A stretch of DNA of 58,209 bases, taken from assembly GCA_030158485.1 (NCBI GenBank), contig JAOASS010000020.1:28218-86426 (forward strand). Reading direction: 5' to 3'. The notes below the pieces were generated by a model. That model was not told the DNA's origin and made no database searches. It was given only the letters and a program-made list of their open reading frames with translations. Position numbers and translations under genes: made by a program. This document shows positions 50,940 through 58,209 of this stretch, piece after piece. Each line of letters starts with the position of its first letter. Positions within the stretch are counted from its first letter, which is position 1. This stretch comes from Pseudobdellovibrionaceae bacterium. Its GTDB lineage: Bacteria; Bdellovibrionota; Bdellovibrionia; Bdellovibrionales; Bdellovibrionaceae.

Positions 50940-53024
50940 ATGGCAAGCACTCAAAGCACACAAGCTCCCATCAATTCGAAACGACAAATCTTGATGACGA
51001 TAGGTCTTCCCTACGCCAATGGTCCCATCCATCTGGGCCACATGGTCGAAGCCATTCAGGCCGATATCTGGTCCCGGTTTTTAAAGATGCAAGGCCATGA
51101 AGTTTACTTTTTCTGTGCTGATGATACTCATGGTACGCCTATTATGATCAAAGCCCGTGAAAAGAAAACAACTCCGGAAAAAGTAATTGCAGACGTTTGG
51201 ATAGAACACACCCAAACTTACAAAGGTTTTGACATCGGCTTTGATCATTACTCTTCAACTCATTCAAAAACAAACCAAAAAATGTGCGAACATTTTTATT
51301 CTAAAATGCTCGAAAAAAATGCCACTTCTCGAAAGTCTATTGAACAGCTTTATTGTGAATTTGATAAAATGTTTTTACCTGATCGATTTGTGAAAGGCAC
51401 TTGTCCAAAATGTAAAACGCCTAATCAGAATGGGGACTCTTGTGATCATTGCGGAGCCACTTATTCGCCTTCCGATATGTCTGATGCCAATTGCTTACTT
51501 TGCGGTACAAAACCCATTAAAAAATCTTCCGAGCATATTTTCTTTGAGCTTGAACCCCATCGTGATTTTTTAAAGTCTTGGCTTGAAAAACACACTTCTG
51601 ATGAAGTACGAAAAAAAATGCTAGAATGGTTCGAAGGTGACTTAAGAGCCTGGGACATTACCCGAGATGGGCCTTACTTTGGATTTCCAATTCCAGGGGA
51701 AACTGATAAATTTTTCTATGTTTGGGTCGACGCCCCAATGGGTTACATTTCCACTTCTCAAGAATATTTTGATTCAAAAGGGATTTCTTTGGAATCATTC
51801 TGGAAAAACCCAAATGTTGAAATTTATCATTTTATTGGCAAAGACATCACATACTTTCATACTTTGTTTTGGCCAGCACTTTTAAAAACGGCGGACTTTA
51901 ACACTCCACAAGCTGTTCACGTCCATGGTCGCCTGATGATCAACGGTGAAAAAATGAGCAAGTCCACAGGGAATTTTGTCAATGCTCAAGCTTATTTGAA
52001 TCACTTACCCGCAACTTACTTACGCTACTACTATGCCACTAAACTTAATAGCTCTTTAGATGATTTTGATTTAAATATGGACGATTTTGTTTCTCGAGTG
52101 AATGCGGAACTTGTCGGTAAGATTACAAATTTAGCTTCTCGAGGCGCGCAAATGCTGGGTAAAAAGGCTCAAGGTTTAATGACCCGCTGCGATTCTGATG
52201 GCCTTAAACTTGTGCAAAAAGCTCAAAGTAAATCAAATGAAATAGGTCTCCTTTATGAAAAAAGGGATTTCTCAAAAGCTTTAACTGAAATTAGAACTTT
52301 AGCAGAAGAAGCTAATCGTTTTTTTGATGAAAAAGCTCCATGGAAAACAGTGGATCTCGATTTACAAAAAACCACAGAAGTGCTGACTTCAACTTTGAAT
52401 ATTTTTAGAATATTAGGAATTTACTTAAAGCCTGTGATGCCAGAATTTACTTTGAAAGTTGAAAAACTTTTTAAAGAATCTCCCTACCAGTGGAATGATG
52501 CTCAGAAAATATTATCTCAGCATACTATCAATGAATTCGAACCTCTTATTACAAGAATTGAAACTGAAAAGGTTAAAGCGATTATGGATGAAGCTCAAAT
52601 GTTAGCTGAAAAAACTCAAAAAGAAAGACAAGCCGTGAAAACAAACCCTGTTCTTGAGACACCTTTAAAAGCTTCCGCTTTAAATCCAGATGATGGCTTG
52701 ATTGATATCGAAACTTTTAACAAAGTCGATTTACGAGTCGCAGAAATTGTTGAAGCTGAAGCTGTACCTGAAGCCGATAAACTTTTAAAATTAAAAGTTT
52801 CGCTGGGAGATTTAGGAACTCGACAAATCTTTGCCGGAATCAAAGCCGCTTATGATCCAGCAAAACTTTTAGGAAGAAAAGTATTAGTTGTGGCTAATCT
52901 TCGCCCTCGAAAAATGAAGTTTGGAATGTCTGAAGGAATGGTTTTGGCCGCCGGACCTGGAGCACCAGATCTTTTCGTCATATCTCCGGATGAGGGCGCC
53001 AAAGCTGGCGATAAAGTGAAATAA
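50940..53024 (+). CDS. metG: Methionyl-tRNA synthetase
   Basis: The 694 residues contain the HIGH-like His31-Leu-Gly-His34, the zinc knuckle ('CPKCKTPNQNGDSCDHCG' and a second pair), 'KMSKSTGNF', the anticodon-binding helices and a C-terminal tRNA-binding domain ('FNKVDLRVAEIVEAE'). It charges initiator and elongator tRNA-Met. The dimeric, EMAP-type C-terminal domain is present. It is followed 1 bp later by a methylase gene. Confidence 0.97.
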   Translation: MASTQSTQAPINSKRQILMTIGLPYANGPIHLGHMVEAIQADIWSRFLKMQGHEVYFFCADDTHGTPIMIKAREKKTTPEKVIADVWIEHTQTYKGFDIGFDHYSSTHSKTNQKMCEHFYSKMLEKNATSRKSIEQLYCEFDKMFLPDRFVKGTCPKCKTPNQNGDSCDHCGATYSPSDMSDANCLLCGTKPIKKSSEHIFFELEPHRDFLKSWLEKHTSDEVRKKMLEWFEGDLRAWDITRDGPYFGFPIPGETDKFFYVWVDAPMGYISTSQEYFDSKGISLESFWKNPNVEIYHFIGKDITYFHTLFWPALLKTADFNTPQAVHVHGRLMINGEKMSKSTGNFVNAQAYLNHLPATYLRYYYATKLNSSLDDFDLNMDDFVSRVNAELVGKITNLASRGAQMLGKKAQGLMTRCDSDGLKLVQKAQSKSNEIGLLYEKRDFSKALTEIRTLAEEANRFFDEKAPWKTVDLDLQKTTEVLTSTLNIFRILGIYLKPVMPEFTLKVEKLFKESPYQWNDAQKILSQHTINEFEPLITRIETEKVKAIMDEAQMLAEKTQKERQAVKTNPVLETPLKASALNPDDGLIDIETFNKVDLRVAEIVEAEAVPEADKLLKLKVSLGDLGTRQIFAGIKAAYDPAKLLGRKVLVVANLRPRKMKFGMSEGMVLAAGPGAPDLFVISPDEGAKAGDKVK

Positions 53025-53025
53025 A

Positions 53026-53787
53026 ATGGAAGCCAGCCGAGATAAAATCCTGAAACTTTATAAATTCTGTCGGGAACTCGAAAAAAAATTTGATCAAATC
53101 AGTGACGAAGATTTAGTTCTAATTAAATCAACTTTAATGAATTTAGCGGACTTGGAAGAACTTCACACGGACAAACTAGCGGCCCTTTCAACTCATGTTA
53201 AAAAAGGGATGACTTTAAAGCATTTTCAGAACTTAATTGTCCCACTTGAAAGATGGCTAAATCGAACAGTTCGCGATGACGAGTTTCTTGTTCGAACAAA
53301 TGATCTTAAATCGGAGCGCACTTTTTTTCCGCTCATTTTGGTCTTAGACCATATTAGATCTGCTTTTAATGTCGGAGCTTTTTTTAGATTAGCCGACAGC
53401 TTAGGAATAGAAAAAATAATTTTATCTGGCTACACTCCAACCCCCCATTCTTTAAGTGTCCAAAAAACTTCTCTTGGCGCAGAAGAATCGGTACCCTGGG
53501 AATGGGTTGAGGACTTAAAATCTTGGCTTGAGCGGCATCAAGAAAGTCACCGAATCATCGCTTGGGAAACAGCAGAAAGTGCTTTAAGTTGCCATGAACA
53601 TTTTGAACAAACTCCCACAATTTTTCTTTTTGGTAACGAACGATTTGGGATTGAAAAAGATCGACTAAAATTAAGTCACGAAGTCAGAGTTATTGAAATG
53701 TCTGGAATTAAAAACTCTTTGAATGTGGGACAGAGTGCTGCCATTGCAGCATACGAATGGCGCAGGCAGTGGCTAAAATCACACTAG
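53026..53787 (+). CDS. SpoU/TrmH-family RNA ribose methyltransferase
   Basis: The 253 residues hold the three SpoU motifs: 'LDHIRSAFNVGAFFRLAD' (107-124, with Asn115), 'IFLFGNERFGI', and 'IEMSGIKNSLNVGQSAAIAAYEW'. They bind SAM in a trefoil knot and methylate a ribose 2'-OH in tRNA or rRNA. The N-terminal 95 residues are helical. The RNA target cannot be read off. It overlaps trmO by 31 bp. Confidence 0.92.
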   Translation: MEASRDKILKLYKFCRELEKKFDQISDEDLVLIKSTLMNLADLEELHTDKLAALSTHVKKGMTLKHFQNLIVPLERWLNRTVRDDEFLVRTNDLKSERTFFPLILVLDHIRSAFNVGAFFRLADSLGIEKIILSGYTPTPHSLSVQKTSLGAEESVPWEWVEDLKSWLERHQESHRIIAWETAESALSCHEHFEQTPTIFLFGNERFGIEKDRLKLSHEVRVIEMSGIKNSLNVGQSAAIAAYEWRRQWLKSH

Positions 53788-54548
53788 ATCCAATTGGATA
53801 TTTTAACGGAACTCATAAAAGCAAAAGCGCAATCCCCAGACAAGGAACCTTGAGCCAGCAGCAGGGTTGGATTGAGTTTACACAAAATTTTGATTCAAAA
53901 AAAGGCCTTATGGGTCTTGAAAAAATGAGCCACGTTTGGATTATTTTTCAATTTCACGAAGCTCAATCACCAGCGAAAGCAATCGTCAGACCGCCACGAA
54001 ACCCAGACATTCAAGTTGGAGTTTGGGCCACACGGTCCCCCTATCGACCAAACTCTTTGGGGCTGACTCTGGGAAAAATTGAAAAAATTGAAAAAAATAA
54101 ACTCTCTTTATCTCAAATCGATCTTCTTGATCAAACTCCAATCCTGGATCTTAAACCTTATGTAACAGATTGTGATTTGCCTCAAAATCCCAAATTAGGC
54201 TGGATTGATGAAGTTGAAACTTGGAAGTATTTTTTTGCAAAAAAAGCCTTAAAACAAATTTGCTGGCTTAAAACAAATGGCCTAACTGAAATCGAAGATG
54301 TTTTTGAAAGTCAGTTCGGCACTCCGCCACTGCAATTTAAAAGAAAGCGCGTTAAAGCTTTCAATGAAATTTACATTTTATCTTACAGAACCTGGAGATT
54401 TTTTTTCAAAGTGAATTTAGAAAAAAAATTAAGTCAAATTCTTGAAATTCAATCAGGTTACACTGAAAGTGAACTTCAAGACTTTAAAAACCCCTACCAA
54501 GACAAACAGATCCATCGAGAGTTTAATATTTGGAATTTAAAAAAATAA
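53757..54548 (+). CDS. trmO: tRNA m6t6A37 methyltransferase TrmO (TsaA-like)
   Basis: The 263 residues match the TsaA/UPF0066 fold that methylates t6A37 in tRNA: 'DPIGYFNGTHKSK..IPRQG', 'LMGLEKMSHVWIIFQFHEA', and 'VGVWATRSPYRPNSLGLTL', the last being the SAM-binding stretch, then 'LDLKPYVTDCD'. The start lies in the end of the SpoU gene, so the two are coupled. Confidence 0.92.
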   Translation: MAQAVAKITLDPIGYFNGTHKSKSAIPRQGTLSQQQGWIEFTQNFDSKKGLMGLEKMSHVWIIFQFHEAQSPAKAIVRPPRNPDIQVGVWATRSPYRPNSLGLTLGKIEKIEKNKLSLSQIDLLDQTPILDLKPYVTDCDLPQNPKLGWIDEVETWKYFFAKKALKQICWLKTNGLTEIEDVFESQFGTPPLQFKRKRVKAFNEIYILSYRTWRFFFKVNLEKKLSQILEIQSGYTESELQDFKNPYQDKQIHREFNIWNLKK

Positions 54549-54553
54549 AAATC

Positions 54554-55789
54554 TTAAATTGATTTTTGGCGACTTTGCATTTTTCGACTTTGATATAAAA
54601 GTAACCAACATGAAACAAGCCTCAGGCCAGCACCCACTCCAAACAACATATAATAAGCTTCCAATTCAGAATTTTGAATTTTTAACCAAATTCCACCCAA
54701 AGCACTTCCAATCAAAAGACCTAAACAATTCAACATATTATAAAATGTCAAAAAAGGAATTTTTTCATTCGCTTTTAAGTCTTGAAAAAACATCAAAGCT
54801 AAACCCACTTCAAAAAAGCCATAAGCTGCTCCGCTGATTAATTGAAGACCTAAAATGTAAACAAAATGATCTGAAAAAATCCAAAAAAAAGGAGCTGGTG
54901 CGATCACAAAAAGCCCCCATTTAAAAGCCGTGTGATAATGAAACTCTTTGGCTCGATCAAAATACAAAGTGCTGATGATTTTTCCAATCATTAAAAACGC
55001 GACAGCCGACATGTACTGACCGTAATTCATTTTCAACTTAACAAGCATATAAGGGGTCACGAAGGGAGCTGAAAAAAAAACACTCATTTGAAATGGCAGT
55101 ATGCTGAGGAAAAAATTTCTTTTTTTCTTATCATTCCAAAATATTTTCCAAGACTCCTGAATATGCAAGTAAGTTGTTTGCCCTGTCCATTGATGTTCAT
55201 AATGTTTTCTTGAAAGAAGCCAAGAGGAAAGAACTCGACTGACAAAAGCGATAAAAAAGATAAGACCAAAAGTCGAAGTAAAGGGACCTAAGTGAATATT
55301 GTTATGCAAAGCCACGCCACCTAAAATCAGTCCTAGTAGCAAACCCGCTTGAGAAATTCGACTTCGTTGTGAAAAAAACTTCTGAGCTTTGTCTGGTGAA
55401 ACTAAATTTCCCATCCAATAATTCCAAGCAGGACTAATACTAAAACCCGCACCCCAATAAAAAGTCAGAACAATAAAAAGAGTTAGAAAATGAGGTTTCG
55501 CTCCACTTGCAAAAAATATCAGAGGAATAAAAGTGCTAGCTTGTAAAAAGGCCAAGCTCCAAACCCATACTTTATGATTTTTAACAGCCCTTAAAGCTTC
55601 TGTGCTCACGATTTGTAAAAAAGCCCCGCTTAAAAGTGGCATCGTTGCAATCATACCGGCCATCCACTCGGAAAGTCCTAAAGATAACACGTAAGCTGGC
55701 AAATAAGATTCTCCTGCACCCACCATCAGTGAGTACAGGAATGAATCAATCAAGCTAATCGAAAGACTTTTCTGTGCCTGATCCTTCAC
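54554..55789 (-). CDS. MFS transporter
   Basis: The 411 residues hold about twelve hydrophobic helices with the usual central loop, and 'LLSGAFLQIVSTEALR' plus 'RVLSSWLLSRKHYE' resemble the loop-2 and loop-8 positions of major facilitator proteins. Substrate unknown. It is convergent with trmO (5-bp gap) and is followed on the left by nothing on its own strand. Confidence 0.85.
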   Translation of the reverse strand: MKDQAQKSLSISLIDSFLYSLMVGAGESYLPAYVLSLGLSEWMAGMIATMPLLSGAFLQIVSTEALRAVKNHKVWVWSLAFLQASTFIPLIFFASGAKPHFLTLFIVLTFYWGAGFSISPAWNYWMGNLVSPDKAQKFFSQRSRISQAGLLLGLILGGVALHNNIHLGPFTSTFGLIFFIAFVSRVLSSWLLSRKHYEHQWTGQTTYLHIQESWKIFWNDKKKRNFFLSILPFQMSVFFSAPFVTPYMLVKLKMNYGQYMSAVAFLMIGKIISTLYFDRAKEFHYHTAFKWGLFVIAPAPFFWIFSDHFVYILGLQLISGAAYGFFEVGLALMFFQDLKANEKIPFLTFYNMLNCLGLLIGSALGGIWLKIQNSELEAYYMLFGVGAGLRLVSCWLLLYQSRKMQSRQKSI

Positions 55790-55798
55790 AAAATATCA

Positions 55799-56170
55799 TC
55801 ATTTGTGTTTTTTATTATGATGATGCTTTTTCATCTCTTTTAAAGTGGCTTTGCAAGCATCTGAAACTTTGTCGCGACTTTTCATCAAACATTTCATAAT
55901 ACGTTTGCCGCCGGGTTTAACATCAGGACAAAGAGATTTAACATCCTCTGCACAGGCCTCATGGATTTCTGCCAAAACTTCTTTCATCTCTTCTTTTTTA
56001 TCTTTGCACTCAGCTGAAAGTTGATCGGCGTGATCTTTCATACATTGAGCCATTTTGACTTGATCGCCCATGGCCTCTTTACAAAACTTTTCTTTATCTT
56101 CTTTGCAAGGACCATGCGCCCACGAAAAAGAACTGATCAGAAAAGCACTGATAATCATTTGTTTAAACAT
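55799..56170 (-). CDS. Small Cys-rich secreted protein (GLG1-repeat-like)
   Basis: About 123 residues after an ATG at 56170, with a signal peptide (about 1-19, ending FSWAH). Two repeats of the pattern C-x(6)-C-x(11-12)-C-x(10)-C match Cys-rich GLG1 repeats, with 'CKEDKEKFC' and 'CAEDVKSLC' as clear starts. The end is His/Lys-rich (HHHNKKHK), a possible metal binder. The start is supported by GGAGG 6-7 bp before it. It lies 90 bp after hppA on the same strand. Confidence 0.8.
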   Translation of the reverse strand: MFKQMIISAFLISSFSWAHGPCKEDKEKFCKEAMGDQVKMAQCMKDHADQLSAECKDKKEEMKEVLAEIHEACAEDVKSLCPDVKPGGKRIMKCLMKSRDKVSDACKATLKEMKKHHHNKKHK

Positions 56171-56172
56171 TA

Positions 56173-56224
56173 AAAAAACCTCCGGTGAATTTGTGATAAA
56201 TATCACTTCACAGGAGGTTTTTTA
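56173..56224 (-). terminator. Terminator-like hairpin carrying the Shine-Dalgarno and a CRP/FNR-like site
   Basis: On the minus strand AAAAAACCTCC pairs with GGAGGTTTTTT, extended by GTGAA/TTCAC and an inner GTGAT/ATCAC. It is a strong terminator for hppA. Its 3' arm (GGAGG) is the Shine-Dalgarno of the Cys-rich gene. The inner part (56192-56207, TGTGA-TAAATA-TCACT) also matches the CRP/FNR dyad pattern. Confidence 0.7.
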
Positions 56225-56260
56225 AGACTTCAAGTCTAGAACTTTTTTATCGCCACACGC

Positions 56261-58209
56261 TTAATTAATCGTCGCGATCAGCTGCGCAATCAAGAGCGAT
56301 ACAACGCTCATGACTTTAATTAAAATCGCAACACCTGGGCCTGAAGTGTCTTTAAAAGGATCGCCCACAGTGTCCCCCACAACGGCCGCTTTATGAACTT
56401 CTGAACCTTTTGGATGTCCTGGCATTCCACCTTTTTCAATAAATTTTTTCGCATTATCCCAAGCTCCGCCGGCGTTTGCCATAAACAATGCCATTGTCGC
56501 ACCAACAGCAAGAGCTCCTGCTAAAGTCCCGGCCAATGCCGTTGGACCTAAAATAAATCCAACTAAAATTGGCGCAACAACAGCGATCATACCTGGCAAA
56601 ACCATTTCTTTTAATGCCGCAGCGGTTGCAATATCCACAATACGTGCCGGCTGAGGTTCAGCCGTCCCTTGAAGAAGTCCCGGGATCTCTTTGAATTGAC
56701 GACGAATTTCTTCAACGATGCGACCTGCAGCCCGACCCACTGCTGTCATTGTCGTTGATCCCACTAAAAAGGGCAGAATTGATCCAATTAAAAGACCAAT
56801 TAGAACTCCGCTTGATGTAAGGTCTAAAGAAATCGCTGCCATTCCCGCTTTTTCTCTGACGTGATTAACTTCCATATTGAATGCAGAGAATAAAGCCAAA
56901 ACTGTTAATATTGCAGAACCAATCGCAAAACCTTTACCAATTGCGGCTGTTGTATTTCCAACGGCGTCGAGTTCATCTGTGATATCCCGAACATCTTTTC
57001 CTAGACCGGACATTTCTGAAATTCCACCGGCGTTATCTGCAATCGGACCATAAGCATCCACTGTCATCACAACAGCTGTTCCTGCAAGCATTCCAACAGC
57101 TGCTAAAGCAATACCGTAGAGACCCAAATAGTGATCAGCTACGTATGCCGCAACAACGACGATCAACATCGGAATCGCAACAGATTCCATTCCGACAGCT
57201 AAACCCCGAATAATACCAGTCGCGGGACCTGTTAGATTCGCTTCTGCCACCATTCGGATTGGCTTCGCAGCTGTGTAATATTCCGTGATCAAACCGATTA
57301 AGGCACCACCGATTGCGCCGGCAGCAAGAGCCATTGTTACTCCCTGAGAAACACCCATCATCGGCATCAAAAAATAACTCACTAAAGTTAAAAGTAAAGC
57401 TGGAATCATCAAGGCACTTCGTAAAACAAAAGCTGGCTTCATACGACGAAGTTCACGCGTGATGAAAATCACGATGATTGAAATCACAAGACCCACACCC
57501 GATAAAAAAAGCGGAAGGATGACTGCCATCGAACGAAGTTCAGCTTCTGCCGCTTGCGGCATTAGATTTTGCAAACCAGAAGGAGAAATCGTCAAGGCAA
57601 TCGCCATCGCAGATACAATGGCAGCCACCATGGATTCATAAATGTCTGCTCCCATTCCCGCAACGTCACCGACATTATCACCGACGTTGTCTGCAATAAC
57701 TCCTGGATTACGAGGATCGTCTTCCGGAATTCCTTCAATTACTTTACCCGCAATGTCAGCCCCCACATCAGCTGCTTTTGTGTAGATACCGCCACCAATT
57801 CGCGCAAAAAGTGCGATCGATGAAGCTCCGACTGCAAATGCGTGAAGAACTTTTGAAACATCAGGACTATCTTTAAATAGAAGAAATAAGATACCTAAAC
57901 CTAATAAACCTAAACCTGCTACACAAAGTCCCATAACAGATCCGCCATCCAAAGCGACAAGTAAAGCGTTAGCTTTTGACTTATTAGCAGCAGCTTGAGT
58001 TGTTCTAACATTGGCGTAAGTGGCGGCTTTCATTCCAAAAAAACCGGCAAGAAGACTTAAAAAAGCTCCGAGAATAAACCAAATAGCTGACATCAGACCC
58101 AACTGCCAATAAAGAGCAGCACTGACGATTAAAGCATAAATTGCTAATACTTTATATTCCCGAACCAAAAATGCCATCGACCCTTCGCGGATATAGGAAG
58201 CAATTCGAT
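56261..58209 (-). CDS. hppA: Membrane-bound pyrophosphatase, 5' end beyond the window
   Basis: HppA splits pyrophosphate and pumps ions across the inner membrane. About 648 residues are visible. Reading on past the internal ATG at 58177, the codons up to the edge give '[13 protein letters not shown]', the usual N-terminal helix, so the true start lies outside the window. Catalytic motifs are '[22 protein letters not shown]', '[20 protein letters not shown]' and the later '[14 protein letters not shown]'. The '[12 protein letters not shown]' sequence has Ala where potassium-independent pumps have Lys. Ion pumped: H+ or Na+. Confidence 0.96.
   Translation of the reverse strand, partial: RIASYIREGSMAFLVREYKVLAIYALIVSAALYWQLGLMSAIWFILGAFLSLLAGFFGMKAATYANVRTTQAAANKSKANALLVALDGGSVMGLCVAGLGLLGLGILFLLFKDSPDVSKVLHAFAVGASSIALFARIGGGIYTKAADVGADIAGKVIEGIPEDDPRNPGVIADNVGDNVGDVAGMGADIYESMVAAIVSAMAIALTISPSGLQNLMPQAAEAELRSMAVILPLFLSGVGLVISIIVIFITRELRRMKPAFVLRSALMIPALLLTLVSYFLMPMMGVSQGVTMALAAGAIGGALIGLITEYYTAAKPIRMVAEANLTGPATGIIRGLAVGMESVAIPMLIVVVAAYVADHYLGLYGIALAAVGMLAGTAVVMTVDAYGPIADNAGGISEMSGLGKDVRDITDELDAVGNTTAAIGKGFAIGSAILTVLALFSAFNMEVNHVREKAGMAAISLDLTSSGVLIGLLIGSILPFLVGSTTMTAVGRAAGRIVEEIRRQFKEIPGLLQGTAEPQPARIVDIATAAALKEMVLPGMIAVVAPILVGFILGPTALAGTLAGALAVGATMALFMANAGGAWDNAKKFIEKGGMPGHPKGSEVHKAAVVGDTVGDPFKDTSGPGVAILIKVMSVVSLLIAQLIATIN

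Overview
The window is AT-rich, gene-dense DNA from a diderm (outer-membrane) bacterium: LptD, Sec-exported envelope proteins, an outer-membrane-like protein joined to MreB, and very short intergenic gaps. The mix of accessory genes (FIST protein, TapT, TrhO, membrane pyrophosphatase, several coiled-coil and FecR-like proteins of unknown role) and low GC content fit a Bdellovibrio-like bacterium (Bdellovibrionota). That placement is an inference from gene content; no rRNA is present to confirm it. I saw no insertion sequence, prophage, CRISPR array or conjugation gene. || Layout. 1-4.9 kb (minus): argS, a TPR protein, a FecR-like protein, a long coiled-coil protein and the first 29 codons of pyruvate kinase. 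4.96-12.8 kb: HU, a ChaN-like protein, a VKOR-DsbA fusion, a tail-anchored helical protein, a coiled-coil protein, a STAS protein and lptD. 12.86-18.3 kb (minus): the classic ffh-rpsP-khpA-rimM-trmD-SPOUT methylase-rplS-rnhB-yraN translation cluster. 18.3-22.8 kb: a hotdog protein, a 14-unit tetranucleotide repeat, prfC, trhO, a PuuD-like membrane protein and an XRE regulator. 23.1-28.9 kb (plus): a fully coupled seven-gene zinc operon, zur-znuC-znuB-znuA-COG0523 GTPase-WD40-AlkB-like oxygenase. 29-38.3 kb: a Cys-rich protein, a Pro/Arg-repeat secreted protein, Fe-SOD, GlsB-like, an S41 peptidase, tapT, a FIST protein, small secreted proteins and a MAPEG protein. 38.3-42.2 kb (minus): three secreted proteins in one operon, the last resembling a polymorphic toxin. 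42.4-47.8 kb: a hybrid histidine kinase, TerC/LysR divergent pair, tRNA-His and a FecR-like protein. 47.9-58.2 kb: an OM-like protein coupled to mreB, a YchJ-like protein, a class IV aminotransferase, metG, a SpoU methylase, trmO, an MFS transporter, a small Cys-rich protein and hppA (5' end beyond the window). || How they work together. Most of the window is housekeeping for translation (two aminoacyl-tRNA synthetases, RF3, SRP, two ribosomal proteins and at least six RNA-modification enzymes) and envelope building (LptD, MreB, disulfide formation). The accessory parts of most interest are the secreted toxin-like operon at 38.3-42.2 kb, the zinc-starvation operon that ends in a WD40 protein and an iron oxygenase, and several RNA-structure candidates: a possible pseudoknot hiding the khpA ribosome-binding site, and two hairpins whose 3' arm is both a terminator-like arm and the Shine-Dalgarno of the next gene.
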